Shown here in pieces: positions 54,189-63,198 of a stretch of DNA of 64,000 nucleotides (the first letter of the stretch is position 1; the number at the start of each line of letters is the position of its first letter). The stretch is from Candidatus Eiseniibacteriota bacterium (GTDB taxonomy: Bacteria > Orphanbacterota > Orphanbacteria > Orphanbacterales > Orphanbacteraceae): NCBI GenBank assembly GCA_029262235.1, contig JAJCZU010000002.1, forward strand, positions 248,001-312,000, read 5' to 3'. The position numbers and the translations under genes were made by a program. The notes below the pieces were generated by a model. The model was given only the letters and a program-made list of their open reading frames with translations. It did not search any database and was not told the DNA's origin.

Positions 54189-54668
54189 ATGTTACGTATC
54201 AGCAAGATCACGGATTACGGAATCGTGGCTCTCACGACCATGGGGCGCCAGGAAGCGGATCTCCCCCTGACGGCGCGCGACGTGTCCGAAGGCTCGGGGC
54301 TGCCGCTCCCTACGGTCAGCAAGATTCTGAAGACGCTGACGCGCGCCGGCCTCCTGATCTCGCACCGGGGGACGAAGGGGGGCTACACGCTCTCACGCCC
54401 CGCCGGCGCCATCTCCGTGGCGGAAGTGATCTCGGCGCTCGAAGGGCCGATCTCCGTCACCGAGTGCAGCGACCACGGCCACGCCGGGGAATGCGATCAC
54501 GAATCGGGGTGCCCGGTTCGCGGCCACTGGCAGGTGATCAACCGGGCCATCGTGGGCGCGCTGCACGGCATTACTCTCGCGGAGATGATGCTGACCGAAC
54601 CTGTTCAAATTACCGCTGATCGAGACGCTCCGCTTCCGGAGTTCGTCTCTATAGAAGAGGAGAGATGA
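54189..54668 (+). CDS. Rrf2-family regulator of the suf operon
   Basis: A 159-residue Rrf2/IscR-family repressor. The N-terminal winged helix ([56 protein letters not shown]) is standard for SUF-system regulators. A cluster-binding segment follows with three cysteines ([17 protein letters not shown]) and further histidines, a likely Fe-S site used as a sensor of cluster supply. It is the first gene of the suf operon and overlaps sufB by ATGA. The symbol sufR is avoided because that name denotes a different family. Confidence 0.92.
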   Translation: MLRISKITDYGIVALTTMGRQEADLPLTARDVSEGSGLPLPTVSKILKTLTRAGLLISHRGTKGGYTLSRPAGAISVAEVISALEGPISVTECSDHGHAGECDHESGCPVRGHWQVINRAIVGALHGITLAEMMLTEPVQITADRDAPLPEFVSIEEER

Positions 54669-56110
54669 TGAAGACTTCGGATGCCGAACTGCAATCCATA
54701 GTCGAGAAGCAGGAATATAAGTACGGGTTCGTTTCCGATATCGAATCCGACACGTTTCCGAAAGGGCTCAGCGAAGACGTTGTTCGCATGATCTCGGCGA
54801 AGAAGAACGAGCCCGAATGGCTGCTCGAGTGGCGCCTCAAAGCGTACCGGCACTGGCTCACCATGGTCGAGCCGAAATGGCCGAACGTGAAGTTTCCGAA
54901 GATCGACTTTCAGGAGATTCACTACTTCTCGGCGCCGAAACCGAAGCTCGAAAGCCTCGATGACGTCGACCCGGACCTGCTCGAGACGTTCGAAAAGCTC
55001 GGGATTCCGCTGAACGAACAGAAGGCGCTCGCCGGAGTCGCGGTCGACGCCGTGTTCGATTCCGTTTCCGTCGTCACGACGTTCAAGAAGCAGCTTGCGG
55101 AGAAGGGCATCATCTTCGGCTCGTTCTCCGAGGCCGTTCACAGCCACCCGGAACTCATCAAGAAGTACCTCGGGTCCGTCGTGCCGCATACGGACAACTA
55201 CTACGCGGCGCTGAACTCGGCCGTGTTCTCGGACGGTTCGTTCGTCTACATCCCGGAGGGCGTGCGCTGCCCGATGGAACTCTCGACCTACTTCCGTATC
55301 AATGAAATGAACACGGGGCAGTTCGAGCGCACGCTGATCATCGCCGAGAAGGGCTCGTACGTGAGCTATCTCGAAGGATGCACGGCGCCGATGCGCGACG
55401 AGCACCAGCTGCACGCGGCGGTCGTCGAACTCGTAGCCCACGAAGACGCCGAGATCAAATACTCGACGATCCAGAACTGGTACCCGGGCAGCAAAGAGGG
55501 CAAGGGCGGCATCTACAACTTCGTGACGAAGCGCGGAATCTGCAGCGGCGATCGCGCGAAGATCTCGTGGACCCAGGTTGAAACGGGTTCGGCCGTAACC
55601 TGGAAATACCCGAGCTGCATTCTGAAGGGCGATCATTCGGTCGGCGAGTTCTACTCGGTCGCGCTCACGAACAATTACCAGCAGGCCGACACGGGCACGA
55701 AGATGATTCACATCGGGAAGAACACGAAGAGCGTGATCGTTTCGAAGGGGATCTCGGCCGGCCGCGGGCAGAACACGTATCGCGGGCTCGTCAAGATCAT
55801 GAAGGGCGCCACCGGCGCGCGCAACTTCTCGCAGTGCGACTCGATGCTGATCGGCGATCTGTGTGGCGCGCACACGTTCCCGTACATCGATGTACGCAAT
55901 ACGTCTTCGACCGTCGAGCATGAAGCCTCGACGGCCAAGATCGGCGAGGACCAGATTTTCTACTGCAATCAGCGCGGCATCAGCATGGAAGACGCGATCG
56001 GCATGATCGTGAACGGCTTCTGCAAGCAGGTGTTCAAGGAACTCCCGATGGAGTTCGCCGTGGAAGCGCAGAAGCTTCTGAACGTGAGCCTCGAAGGCAG
56101 CGTCGGATAG
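54665..56110 (+). CDS. sufB: Fe-S cluster assembly protein SufB
   Basis: A 481-residue scaffold subunit of SufBCD. The SufB core has [61 protein letters not shown] and [13 protein letters not shown]. Cysteines of the C-terminal part, including the conserved site in the SQCDSM region, are present. It overlaps the regulator by ATGA (ATG 54665; ATG 54668 next) with AGAGGAGAG as ribosome site. A 76-bp spacer with a GCGCG/CGCGC hairpin separates it from sufC. Confidence 0.97.
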   Translation: MMKTSDAELQSIVEKQEYKYGFVSDIESDTFPKGLSEDVVRMISAKKNEPEWLLEWRLKAYRHWLTMVEPKWPNVKFPKIDFQEIHYFSAPKPKLESLDDVDPDLLETFEKLGIPLNEQKALAGVAVDAVFDSVSVVTTFKKQLAEKGIIFGSFSEAVHSHPELIKKYLGSVVPHTDNYYAALNSAVFSDGSFVYIPEGVRCPMELSTYFRINEMNTGQFERTLIIAEKGSYVSYLEGCTAPMRDEHQLHAAVVELVAHEDAEIKYSTIQNWYPGSKEGKGGIYNFVTKRGICSGDRAKISWTQVETGSAVTWKYPSCILKGDHSVGEFYSVALTNNYQQADTGTKMIHIGKNTKSVIVSKGISAGRGQNTYRGLVKIMKGATGARNFSQCDSMLIGDLCGAHTFPYIDVRNTSSTVEHEASTAKIGEDQIFYCNQRGISMEDAIGMIVNGFCKQVFKELPMEFAVEAQKLLNVSLEGSVG

Positions 56111-56135
56111 CCGTTACGAACAAGCGAATAATAAA

Positions 56136-56152
56136 GCGCGGTGAATTCGCGC
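56136..56152 (+). other. Small hairpin between sufB and sufC
   Basis: GCGCG-GTGAATT-CGCGC followed by GTTT in the otherwise coding-free 76 bp. Too weak for a full terminator; it may stabilise or process the transcript. Confidence 0.3.
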
Positions 56153-56186
56153 GTTTCCGTTAGACAAGTCAAGGAGTCGAATAGAA

Positions 56187-56942
56187 ATGCTCAGCATCAA
56201 GAATCTTCACGCGAGCGTGGAGGGGAACGAGATCCTGAAGGGGATCAACCTGGAAGCGAAGGCGGGCGAAGTCCACGCCATCATGGGGCCGAACGGATCG
56301 GGCAAGAGCACGCTGGCTCAGGTGCTTGCCGGACACGAAGACTACGAAGTGACCGAAGGGTCCGTTACGTACCTCGGAAAAGACCTGCTCGAACTCGGCG
56401 CGGACGACCGCGCGTGTGAGGGCATCTTTCTCGCGTTTCAGTATCCGGTCGAGATTCCGGGCGTCAGCACGTCTTACTTTCTGAAGGCCGCGGTGAATTC
56501 CGTGCGGCGCTATCGCAAGGAAGAGGAACTCGACGCCGTGCAGTTCCTGACTCTCGCGAAAGAAAAGATGAAGGCGCTCGACATGGACCCGTCGTTCCTG
56601 CATCGCTCCGTCAACGAAGGCTTTTCGGGCGGCGAGAAGAAGAAGAACGAAATCTTCCAGATGGCGGTTCTCGATCCGAAGCTCGCGATTCTCGATGAAA
56701 CGGACTCGGGCCTCGACATCGACGCGCTTCGCGTCGTCGCCGACGGCGTCAACTCGCTCCGGAGCCCCGATCGCACGATGATCGTGGTGACCCACTACCA
56801 GCGCCTGCTCGACTACATCGTGCCTGATTTCGTTCACGTGCTGTCCGAAGGGAAGATCGTGAAGTCGGGCGACAAGAACCTCGCGCATCAGCTCGAAGAC
56901 GAAGGCTACTCGTGGCTCCGCTCGCACGCGGAAGCGCGCTAG
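56187..56942 (+). CDS. sufC: Fe-S assembly ATPase SufC
   Basis: A 251-residue ABC ATPase of the SufBCD complex, with Walker A GPNGSGKST, the SufC-type signature FSGGEKKKNEI, Walker B AILDETDSGLDID and the His switch (VVTHYQRLLDYI). All catalytic elements are intact. AAGGAG precedes it at 56170. It lies between sufB and sufD. Confidence 0.98.
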   Translation: MLSIKNLHASVEGNEILKGINLEAKAGEVHAIMGPNGSGKSTLAQVLAGHEDYEVTEGSVTYLGKDLLELGADDRACEGIFLAFQYPVEIPGVSTSYFLKAAVNSVRRYRKEEELDAVQFLTLAKEKMKALDMDPSFLHRSVNEGFSGGEKKKNEIFQMAVLDPKLAILDETDSGLDIDALRVVADGVNSLRSPDRTMIVVTHYQRLLDYIVPDFVHVLSEGKIVKSGDKNLAHQLEDEGYSWLRSHAEAR

Positions 56943-56958
56943 GGCGGAGGGAACGCAC

Positions 56959-58347
56959 ATGACTACCCAGACAAAAACCGCAGCCGCGCCTCCGAAGCAG
57001 GACATCCTCGACCAGTACGACGCGTTTCGCGCCGGCGCCGCGTCCGCGTCCGACTGGCTTGCGCCGGTTCGCGAAGACGCCATCGCGCGATTCCGCGAAC
57101 AGGGCATTCCGACTCAGAAGTGGGAGGACTACCGGTTCACGAACCTCGCTCCGATCGCGCGCACGAAGTTTCGTCACGCCTCGACGTACAAGCAGCCCGA
57201 CGGAATCGCGGAGATTGCCGCACGCATGAAGTTCGCGAAGGAAACGGCTGTCGAGCTCGTGTTCGGCAACGGCCGCCTCATGCAGACGAACGGGGGCGAG
57301 GCGCTCCCGGCCGGCGTGATCGTCATGAGTCTCGCCGAGGCGATGAAGTCGCATACGGACCTTGTGAAGCAGCACCTGGCGAAGGTTGCGAAGCTCGATT
57401 CCGCTCCCATGGCGGCCCTCAACACCGCGTTTATCGAAGACGGTCTCTTCGTGTACGTCCCGAAAGGCGTTCATGTCGAAAAGCCGGTGCACGCGATCTT
57501 CGTGACCGATTCGGGCGACGGGAAAGCCGGCGCCGCGGACTCCGGGGCCGAGCGCCTGGTCTCGCACCCGCGCACATTGATCGTGCTCGGCGAGAGCGCG
57601 GAAGCACGCGTTTACGAAACGTTCACTTCCCGTAAGGGCGACGCCTTCTGGTCGAACCCGGTTACCGAAGTCGTGGTCGGGGAGAACGCGCGCCTCGAGC
57701 ACCTGCGCTTTCAGGACGAAAGCGGCGAGGCGTTTCACACGGGCACGATCGAAGCGACGCAGGGGCGTTCTTCCTGGTTCACCACATACTCGTTCGCGTT
57801 CGGGTGCCGGATCACGCGGAACGACGTCAACCTCGCTCTTCTGGGCGAGGGGATCGAGTCGGACCTCGACGGCCTCTATATCGGGGCCGACGAGCAGCTC
57901 ATCGATCATCACACGTTCGTCTATCATCGCGAGCCGAACTGCGAAAGCCGTGAGTTCTACAAGGGCATTCTGGGCGACAAGGCAACCGGGGTGTTCAGCG
58001 GCAAGATCCTGGTGCATCAGAAAGCGCAGAAGACCGACGCGAAGCAGACGAATCGCAACCTGCTGCTTTCGGATTCGGCGAACGTGCACACGAAGCCGCA
58101 GCTCGAAATCTTCGCGGACGACGTGAAGTGCACGCACGGCGCGACGATCGGACAGATCGACGCGAACTCGCTCTTCTATCTGAAAACGCGCGGAATCGAT
58201 GAAGTGACCGCGCGCAGTCTCCTGATCTACGCCTTTGCGGGTGAAGTGGTCGAGCGCGTTTCGTTTCCGCCGATGCGGGAACGCCTGCAGAATCTCCTTT
58301 ACGACCGCCTCCCGAACGGGGACGAACTCCGCGGGCTCGGGGAGTAG
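56959..58347 (+). CDS. sufD: Fe-S cluster assembly protein SufD
   Basis: A 462-residue SufB paralogue and partner. The N-terminal helical part has PTQKWEDYRFTNLAPI, and the beta-helix core has RNDVNLALLGEGIESDLDGLYI, KGILGDKATGVFSGKILVHQKAQKTDAKQTNRNLLLS, ADDVKCTHGATIGQID and SLLIYAFAGEVVE, which are SufD hallmarks including the conserved His in KCTHGA. It is 16 bp after sufC. Confidence 0.97.
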   Translation: MTTQTKTAAAPPKQDILDQYDAFRAGAASASDWLAPVREDAIARFREQGIPTQKWEDYRFTNLAPIARTKFRHASTYKQPDGIAEIAARMKFAKETAVELVFGNGRLMQTNGGEALPAGVIVMSLAEAMKSHTDLVKQHLAKVAKLDSAPMAALNTAFIEDGLFVYVPKGVHVEKPVHAIFVTDSGDGKAGAADSGAERLVSHPRTLIVLGESAEARVYETFTSRKGDAFWSNPVTEVVVGENARLEHLRFQDESGEAFHTGTIEATQGRSSWFTTYSFAFGCRITRNDVNLALLGEGIESDLDGLYIGADEQLIDHHTFVYHREPNCESREFYKGILGDKATGVFSGKILVHQKAQKTDAKQTNRNLLLSDSANVHTKPQLEIFADDVKCTHGATIGQIDANSLFYLKTRGIDEVTARSLLIYAFAGEVVERVSFPPMRERLQNLLYDRLPNGDELRGLGE

Positions 58348-58362
58348 GGAAGGGGCTCGACA

Positions 58363-59604
58363 GTGGCCATCGAAGCGAAACACACATTCGATCCGGTGCG
58401 GATCCGGGCGGAGTTCCCGATTCTCGCGAAGAGCATGAACGGCAAGCCTCTCGCGTATCTCGACAGCGCCGCGAGCGCGCAGAAACCGCAGTGCGTGATC
58501 GACTCGATGGTGGACCTCTATACGAGCTACTACGCGAACATCCATCGCGGTGTCTACCAGCTGAGCGAGATGGCCACGGAACGGTACGAAGCCGTACGCG
58601 GGAAGGTCGCGAAGCTCATCAACGCGCGCGAATCGCGGGAAGTGATCTTCGTGCGCGGCACGACCGAGGCCATCAACCTGGTCGCCGCCACGTACGGGCG
58701 CAAAAATATCGGGCCCGGCGACGAAGTCCTCATCACGCACATGGAACACCACTCGAACATCGTGCCATGGCAGATGCTCTGCGAGGAGAAGGGCGCGAAG
58801 CTCGTTGTCGCCCCGATCGACGATCGCGGTGAACTCATGATGGACGAGTTCGAGAAGCTCTTGAGCGATCGCACGCGGATCGTTTCGGTCGTGCACCAGT
58901 CGAATTCGCTCGGCACGATCAATCCGGTGCGCGAGATCGTGGCGCTTGCGCACGCGCGCGGGATTCCGGTTCTGCTCGACGGTGCGCAGACGATGGCGCA
59001 CAAGCGTGTCGACGTGCAGGATCTCGGGTGTGATTTCTACGCGCTCTCCGGACACAAGATGTTCGGGCCGACAGGAATCGGCGTGCTCTACGGACGCGCG
59101 GAAGTGCTCGAAGAGATGCCTCCGTGGCAGGGCGGCGGGGATATGATCCGGCGCGTCACTTTCGAGAAAACGACTTTCAACGATCTCCCGTACAAGTTCG
59201 AAGCGGGCACGCCCGATATCGCGGCCGGCATCGGGCTCGGCGCGAGCATCGACTTTTTAGAGGGGCTCGACCTGAGCGGCGCCGCTGAATACGAGGCGGA
59301 ACTGCTTCGCTACGCCGAAGACAACCTGAGCGAGCTCCCTGGAGTGCGTCTGATCGGGACCGCGCGAAAGAAATCGTCCGTCGTTTCGTTCGTGGTCGAC
59401 GGCATGGGCGCGCTCGACGTCGGCACGTATCTCGATCAGCAGGGAGTCGCCGTACGCACGGGGCATCATTGCACGCAGCCGGTCATGGACCGTTTCGGCG
59501 TATCCGGAACCGTCCGTGCCTCGCTCGCCTGTTACAACAATCGCGACGACATCGACCGCCTGGTCGACGGCGTCCGCAAAGTCATTCGGATATTCCAAGG
59601 TTAA
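58363..59604 (+). CDS. sufS: Cysteine desulfurase SufS
   Basis: A 413-residue PLP enzyme that supplies sulfur for cluster assembly. The PLP lysine is in ALSGHKMFGPTGIGVLYG, the nucleophile cysteine in VRTGHHCTQPVMDRF, and group-II features such as YLDSAASAQKP, NIHRGVYQLSE and ITHMEHHSNIVPWQ are present. The start is GTG 58363, fifteen bases after sufD. No sufU or sufE is seen next to it, so the sulfur acceptor must be elsewhere or be SufB itself. Confidence 0.97.
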   Translation: MAIEAKHTFDPVRIRAEFPILAKSMNGKPLAYLDSAASAQKPQCVIDSMVDLYTSYYANIHRGVYQLSEMATERYEAVRGKVAKLINARESREVIFVRGTTEAINLVAATYGRKNIGPGDEVLITHMEHHSNIVPWQMLCEEKGAKLVVAPIDDRGELMMDEFEKLLSDRTRIVSVVHQSNSLGTINPVREIVALAHARGIPVLLDGAQTMAHKRVDVQDLGCDFYALSGHKMFGPTGIGVLYGRAEVLEEMPPWQGGGDMIRRVTFEKTTFNDLPYKFEAGTPDIAAGIGLGASIDFLEGLDLSGAAEYEAELLRYAEDNLSELPGVRLIGTARKKSSVVSFVVDGMGALDVGTYLDQQGVAVRTGHHCTQPVMDRFGVSGTVRASLACYNNRDDIDRLVDGVRKVIRIFQG

Positions 59605-59609
59605 ATAAA

Positions 59610-59921
59610 ATGTCGCAGGAAATGATCAAAGAGAACGTGGTCGAGGTCCTGAAGACCGTTTACGATCCGGAGATCCCGGTGAACATCTACGACCTCGGGC
59701 TCATCTATGAGATCGACGTGGACGAAGAAGCCAACGTCTCGATCGAGATGACCTTGACGTCGCCGAACTGCCCCGAAGCGCAGACGCTGCCGATCAAAGT
59801 GGAGCAGACGGCTCTGGCGGCCGAAGGCGTGAAGACGAGCAAGGTCACGATTGTCTGGGATCCGCCATGGACGATGGACACGATGACCGAAGCGGCAAAG
59901 CTCGAACTCGGCCTGCTCTAG
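59610..59921 (+). CDS. sufT: MIP18/SufT-like Fe-S maturation factor
   Basis: A 103-residue protein from ATG 59610; the longer track ORF runs back over sufS. It has the MIP18 (DUF59) core VLKTVYDPEIPVNIYDLGLIYEI, TLTSPNCPEAQTLP with its conserved cysteine, and the terminal VWDPPWTMDTMTEAAKLELGL, typical of SufT in suf operons. The family helps load clusters onto target proteins. It is the final suf gene, five bases after sufS. Confidence 0.93.
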   Translation: MSQEMIKENVVEVLKTVYDPEIPVNIYDLGLIYEIDVDEEANVSIEMTLTSPNCPEAQTLPIKVEQTALAAEGVKTSKVTIVWDPPWTMDTMTEAAKLELGLL

Positions 59922-59967
59922 GCCCGTTCCCGCCCGTGCAGATGAGAATTCGCCATTCCATCCGCGC

Positions 59968-61746
59968 TTAGAACGGCCAGATGATCGGGATCATGATGGT
60001 CGAGATGATCCAGACGATGACGTTCAGCGGCGTCCCCACTTTCAGAAAATCCGCAAACCGATATTGCCCCGGCCCGTAGATGATCGTGTTCGTCTGGTAG
60101 CCGACCGGCGTCATGAACGAGACGGAAGCCGCGAACGTGACCGCCATCAGAAGCGGACGTGCCGAGATGCCGAGCGCGGCCGCCGTCGAGATCGCGACGG
60201 GTGCGAGAAGGGCCGCGGTCGCGCCGTTCGACATGACGGCCGTGAGCAGTGACGTGACGGCGAAGAACGCGGACACGATCGCGACCGGCCCCCAGTGACC
60301 GACGCTCGAAACGATGCCGGTCGAGAGCAGCGCGGCCGCCCCTGTCTTCTCGAGCGCGACCCCGAGCGAGAGAACCCCTGCCAGCAGCACGATGACCTGC
60401 CAGTCGATCGCGTCGTACGCCTCTTCCGCTTCGATGCAGCGCGTGATGATCATGAGCACCGAACCGATGATGGCGGTCGCGAGAATCGGGAGCACGCCGA
60501 ACGCGGCGAAGCCGACGACGGACGCGACGATGACGAGCGCGGGAATCACTTTTCTCTTACGGAACGTGGGAGTGTCGACCTCGCTTACGAGAACGAAATC
60601 CGCATGCGCTTTGAGGGCCGGAAGCCGGTTTCTGCGAATCTCGAGCAGCAGGGCATCGCCTGCGCGCAGTGTGGCGGTTCGCAGATTCTCGTGCAGCAGT
60701 TCGTTCCGGTGCCGGATCGCGAGAGCGGTGGCGCCGAGAATGTTACGAAGCTGCACTTCCTGGACCGAGCGCCCGACGAACGTCGAGTTCGGCGCGATGA
60801 CGGCTTCGACGAGCACCGTTTCTTCTGTCGTGAGGTCGCCCTCTTTGAGCGCGATATCCGTCCGAAGCTCGACGCCCTCTTTCTCCTGCAGCTTGCGGAT
60901 CTTCTCTACATCACCGCGCACACGCAGCACGTCGCCGGCCCGCAGCACGAGATAAGGGGACGGAAGCAGGATCTGGCGGCTCTTGCGCCGTACTTCGAGC
61001 ACGTCGATATCGAGATCGCGCACGATCGAGGAGTCCATGAGCGCGACGTCCACCGACGGCCCGCCCGGCTGCAGAATCACCTCGGCCAGATAATGGTTCA
61101 TCCCGAACGCCTCCACGAGGTCACCGGCGGGGCGCCGTTCGGGAATCATGCGCACCCCGATCGTGAGCATGTAGGCCGTGCCGGCCACGAACAGAATGAG
61201 GCCCAGAACCGTAAACTCGAACATGCGAAACGGCTCGATCCCGGCCTGCTCGGCGATCGAGCTCACGAGGATGTTCGTCGACGTGCCGATCAGGGTGCAG
61301 GTGCCGCCGAGCATCGACGCGAACGAAAGGGGCATCAGCAGCTTCGAAGTGCTCATGCGCGTCTCTCTGGCGACGCCGAGCACGATGGGCAGGAAGATCG
61401 CGACGGCGGCCGTATTATTGATGAACATGGAGATGATGCCGATCGAAATCATGATCGAGATGAGCGCGATCGTGAAGCTCTTGCGCGCCACGCGGCCGAG
61501 CAGCTCGCCCATGAAGTTGACGGCCCCCGTCTTGAAGAGTCCGGCGCTCAATACGAACATGGCCGCGATCGTGACGGTGGCGGTGTTGCCGAAGCCGCGC
61601 AGCGCCTCGTCGGCGGTCAGAATGCCGCTGCCGAGAAGCGCGACCACGATCAGCAGCGCCACGATATCGACGCGGAGCTTCTCCGTGGCGAATAGCACGA
61701 TGGACGCCGTCAGGAGCGCCAGTACGAATAGCATGGGGGTTGTCAT
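59968..61746 (-). CDS. SLC13-family permease with two RCK_C (TrkA-C) domains
   Basis: A 592-residue inner-membrane transporter. N-terminal helices include SMFINNTAAVAIFLPIVLG and GGTCTLIGTSTNILVSS, the paired hairpin motifs of DASS/ArsB-type permeases. Two cytoplasmic TrkA-C domains follow in the middle (about 210-380; DVLEVRRKSRQILLPS, TFVGRSVQEVQLRN), and C-terminal helices repeat the motif (MSNGATAALLAPVAIS, VGYQTNTIIYGPGQY). Related proteins carry sulfate, di/tricarboxylates or other anions; the ligand is not evident. TATCCT lies eight bases before ATG. It is divergent from trkA. Confidence 0.9.
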   Translation of the reverse strand: MTTPMLFVLALLTASIVLFATEKLRVDIVALLIVVALLGSGILTADEALRGFGNTATVTIAAMFVLSAGLFKTGAVNFMGELLGRVARKSFTIALISIMISIGIISMFINNTAAVAIFLPIVLGVARETRMSTSKLLMPLSFASMLGGTCTLIGTSTNILVSSIAEQAGIEPFRMFEFTVLGLILFVAGTAYMLTIGVRMIPERRPAGDLVEAFGMNHYLAEVILQPGGPSVDVALMDSSIVRDLDIDVLEVRRKSRQILLPSPYLVLRAGDVLRVRGDVEKIRKLQEKEGVELRTDIALKEGDLTTEETVLVEAVIAPNSTFVGRSVQEVQLRNILGATALAIRHRNELLHENLRTATLRAGDALLLEIRRNRLPALKAHADFVLVSEVDTPTFRKRKVIPALVIVASVVGFAAFGVLPILATAIIGSVLMIITRCIEAEEAYDAIDWQVIVLLAGVLSLGVALEKTGAAALLSTGIVSSVGHWGPVAIVSAFFAVTSLLTAVMSNGATAALLAPVAISTAAALGISARPLLMAVTFAASVSFMTPVGYQTNTIIYGPGQYRFADFLKVGTPLNVIVWIISTIMIPIIWPF

Positions 61747-61754
61747 GGGGTCAG

Positions 61755-61760
61755 AGGATA
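61755..61760 (-). promoter_or_regulatory. -10-like box of the SLC13 gene
   Basis: Minus-strand TATCCT ends eight bases before ATG 61746; no Shine-Dalgarno. Leaderless-start candidate. Confidence 0.35.
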
Positions 61761-61810
61761 CCGAGATCGGGCGCCCTCCGCCAAGGGGAATCGGGTGGAG
61801 TTATGGCTAC

Positions 61811-61839
61811 TTGATGCGCTGGGGCCGCGAGCGTATGCT
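61811..61839 (+). promoter_or_regulatory. Promoter of trkA-trkH
   Basis: TTGATG (61811-61816), 17 bp, TATGCT (61834-61839). The -10 ends only eight bases before ATG 61848, so the transcript would be leaderless or nearly so. Confidence 0.6.
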
Positions 61840-61847
61840 TCACCGTT

Positions 61848-63191
61848 ATGAATGGAATCATCGTTGGCGCGGGAGAGGTCGGCTTTCATATTGCGGATCG
61901 TCTCTCACGCGAGGGCCATAATATCGTCGTGATCGAGCAGGACGCTGAAAGAGAGCGCCTGCTGACCTCGAAGGTCAACGCGCTGGTCGTTCATGGCAGC
62001 GGCGCGAGCACGGAAACGCTCGAACAGGCCGGAATCGAGAAAGCCGACCTCTTTATCGCCGTCACGAACCAGGACGAGGTCAACCTCGTGGCCTGTCTGC
62101 TGGCCACCCAGTACAACGTGGGGCGCAAGATCGCGCGCGTCCGGTCGCTCGAATATCACGGCGGCAAGAGCCGGCTCGACGCCGGCGACTTCGGCATCGA
62201 TCTTCTCATCAACCCCCAGCGGGTCGTGGCCGAGGAAATCGTGGACGCCGTCCGCTATACCAGCGCGAACGAAGTCTCCGAGTTCGCGGACGGCCGCATC
62301 GTGTTTCTCGGCTATTCCATCGAGGAGAACAGCCCGGTGCAGGGCGTCGCTCTGAGCGACCTCGGCGAGATCCGCGGCATGTACCCCATCGTAATTGCCG
62401 CGATCGACCGCAACGGGGAGACGATCATTCCCCGCGGCGACGATCGGATCGAAAAGGGCGATATCGTTTTTTTCGTCTGCAACAAGCGCGACCTTCCGTC
62501 GGTTCGCTATCTCTTCGGCGTCGAGGCACGGGAAACGCGAAAGATCTTTCTGCTCGGAGGCGGTGGCGTCGGGCTGGCCGTCGCGCGGCTCCTTCACACC
62601 TCCGGCTACGAGGTCAAGTTGATCGAGCAGAACGCCGATCGATGCAACGAACTGGCCGATGAGCTCGAAGGCGTTCTCATTCTGAACGCGGGCGCGACGG
62701 ATATCGAAACGATGCTGACCGAGGGGATCGATGAAGCGGACGTGTTCATCGCCGTCACGAACGACGACCAGACGAACATTCTGAGCTCGCTTCTCGTGAA
62801 GCGGCACGGCACGAAGCGCGTGATCGCCCTCGTCGATCAGCCCGAGCTGCTGCCGCTTGCGACTTCGATCGGGGTCGACGTAGCCATCAGTCCGCGCCTT
62901 GCCACCGCGAGCGCGGTGCTCCGCTACGTGCGAAGCGGCGAAGTGCTGAAAGTGGCGCCTGTGGATCACGGGAACGCGGAAGTGCTCGAGGTCGTGATTC
63001 CCGAGAACAGCAAACTCGTCGGAAAGAAACTGATGGATGTCCGGTTCCCCGAAGGGGCGATCGTGGGCGCGATCATGCGCGGACAGGATGCTCACATTCC
63101 GGACGGCGCCGACATGCTGGAGCGAGGGGATCGCCTGATCGTCTTCGCGCTGCCGTCGGCCACGAAGAAAGTCGAACGATTCCTTTCCTGA
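61848..63191 (+). CDS. trkA: Trk potassium uptake regulatory subunit TrkA
   Basis: A 447-residue cytoplasmic protein with two RCK modules, each a Rossmann NAD site (GIIVGAGEVGFHIADRL; IFLLGGGGVGLAVARLL) plus a TrkA-C domain (about 140-220 and 365-445). Internal acidic ends such as IEQDAERERLL match nucleotide ribose binding. It gates the TrkH channel in response to nucleotides. The start is the only reasonable one, since family members begin directly with the Rossmann strand. It is followed seven bases later by trkH. Confidence 0.97.
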   Translation: MNGIIVGAGEVGFHIADRLSREGHNIVVIEQDAERERLLTSKVNALVVHGSGASTETLEQAGIEKADLFIAVTNQDEVNLVACLLATQYNVGRKIARVRSLEYHGGKSRLDAGDFGIDLLINPQRVVAEEIVDAVRYTSANEVSEFADGRIVFLGYSIEENSPVQGVALSDLGEIRGMYPIVIAAIDRNGETIIPRGDDRIEKGDIVFFVCNKRDLPSVRYLFGVEARETRKIFLLGGGGVGLAVARLLHTSGYEVKLIEQNADRCNELADELEGVLILNAGATDIETMLTEGIDEADVFIAVTNDDQTNILSSLLVKRHGTKRVIALVDQPELLPLATSIGVDVAISPRLATASAVLRYVRSGEVLKVAPVDHGNAEVLEVVIPENSKLVGKKLMDVRFPEGAIVGAIMRGQDAHIPDGADMLERGDRLIVFALPSATKKVERFLS

Positions 63192-63198
63192 GCAACCC

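Noticed and set aside
56749-59055. 768-aa minus-strand ORF over sufC-sufS
   Set aside because: Shadow over the suf operon, no motif.
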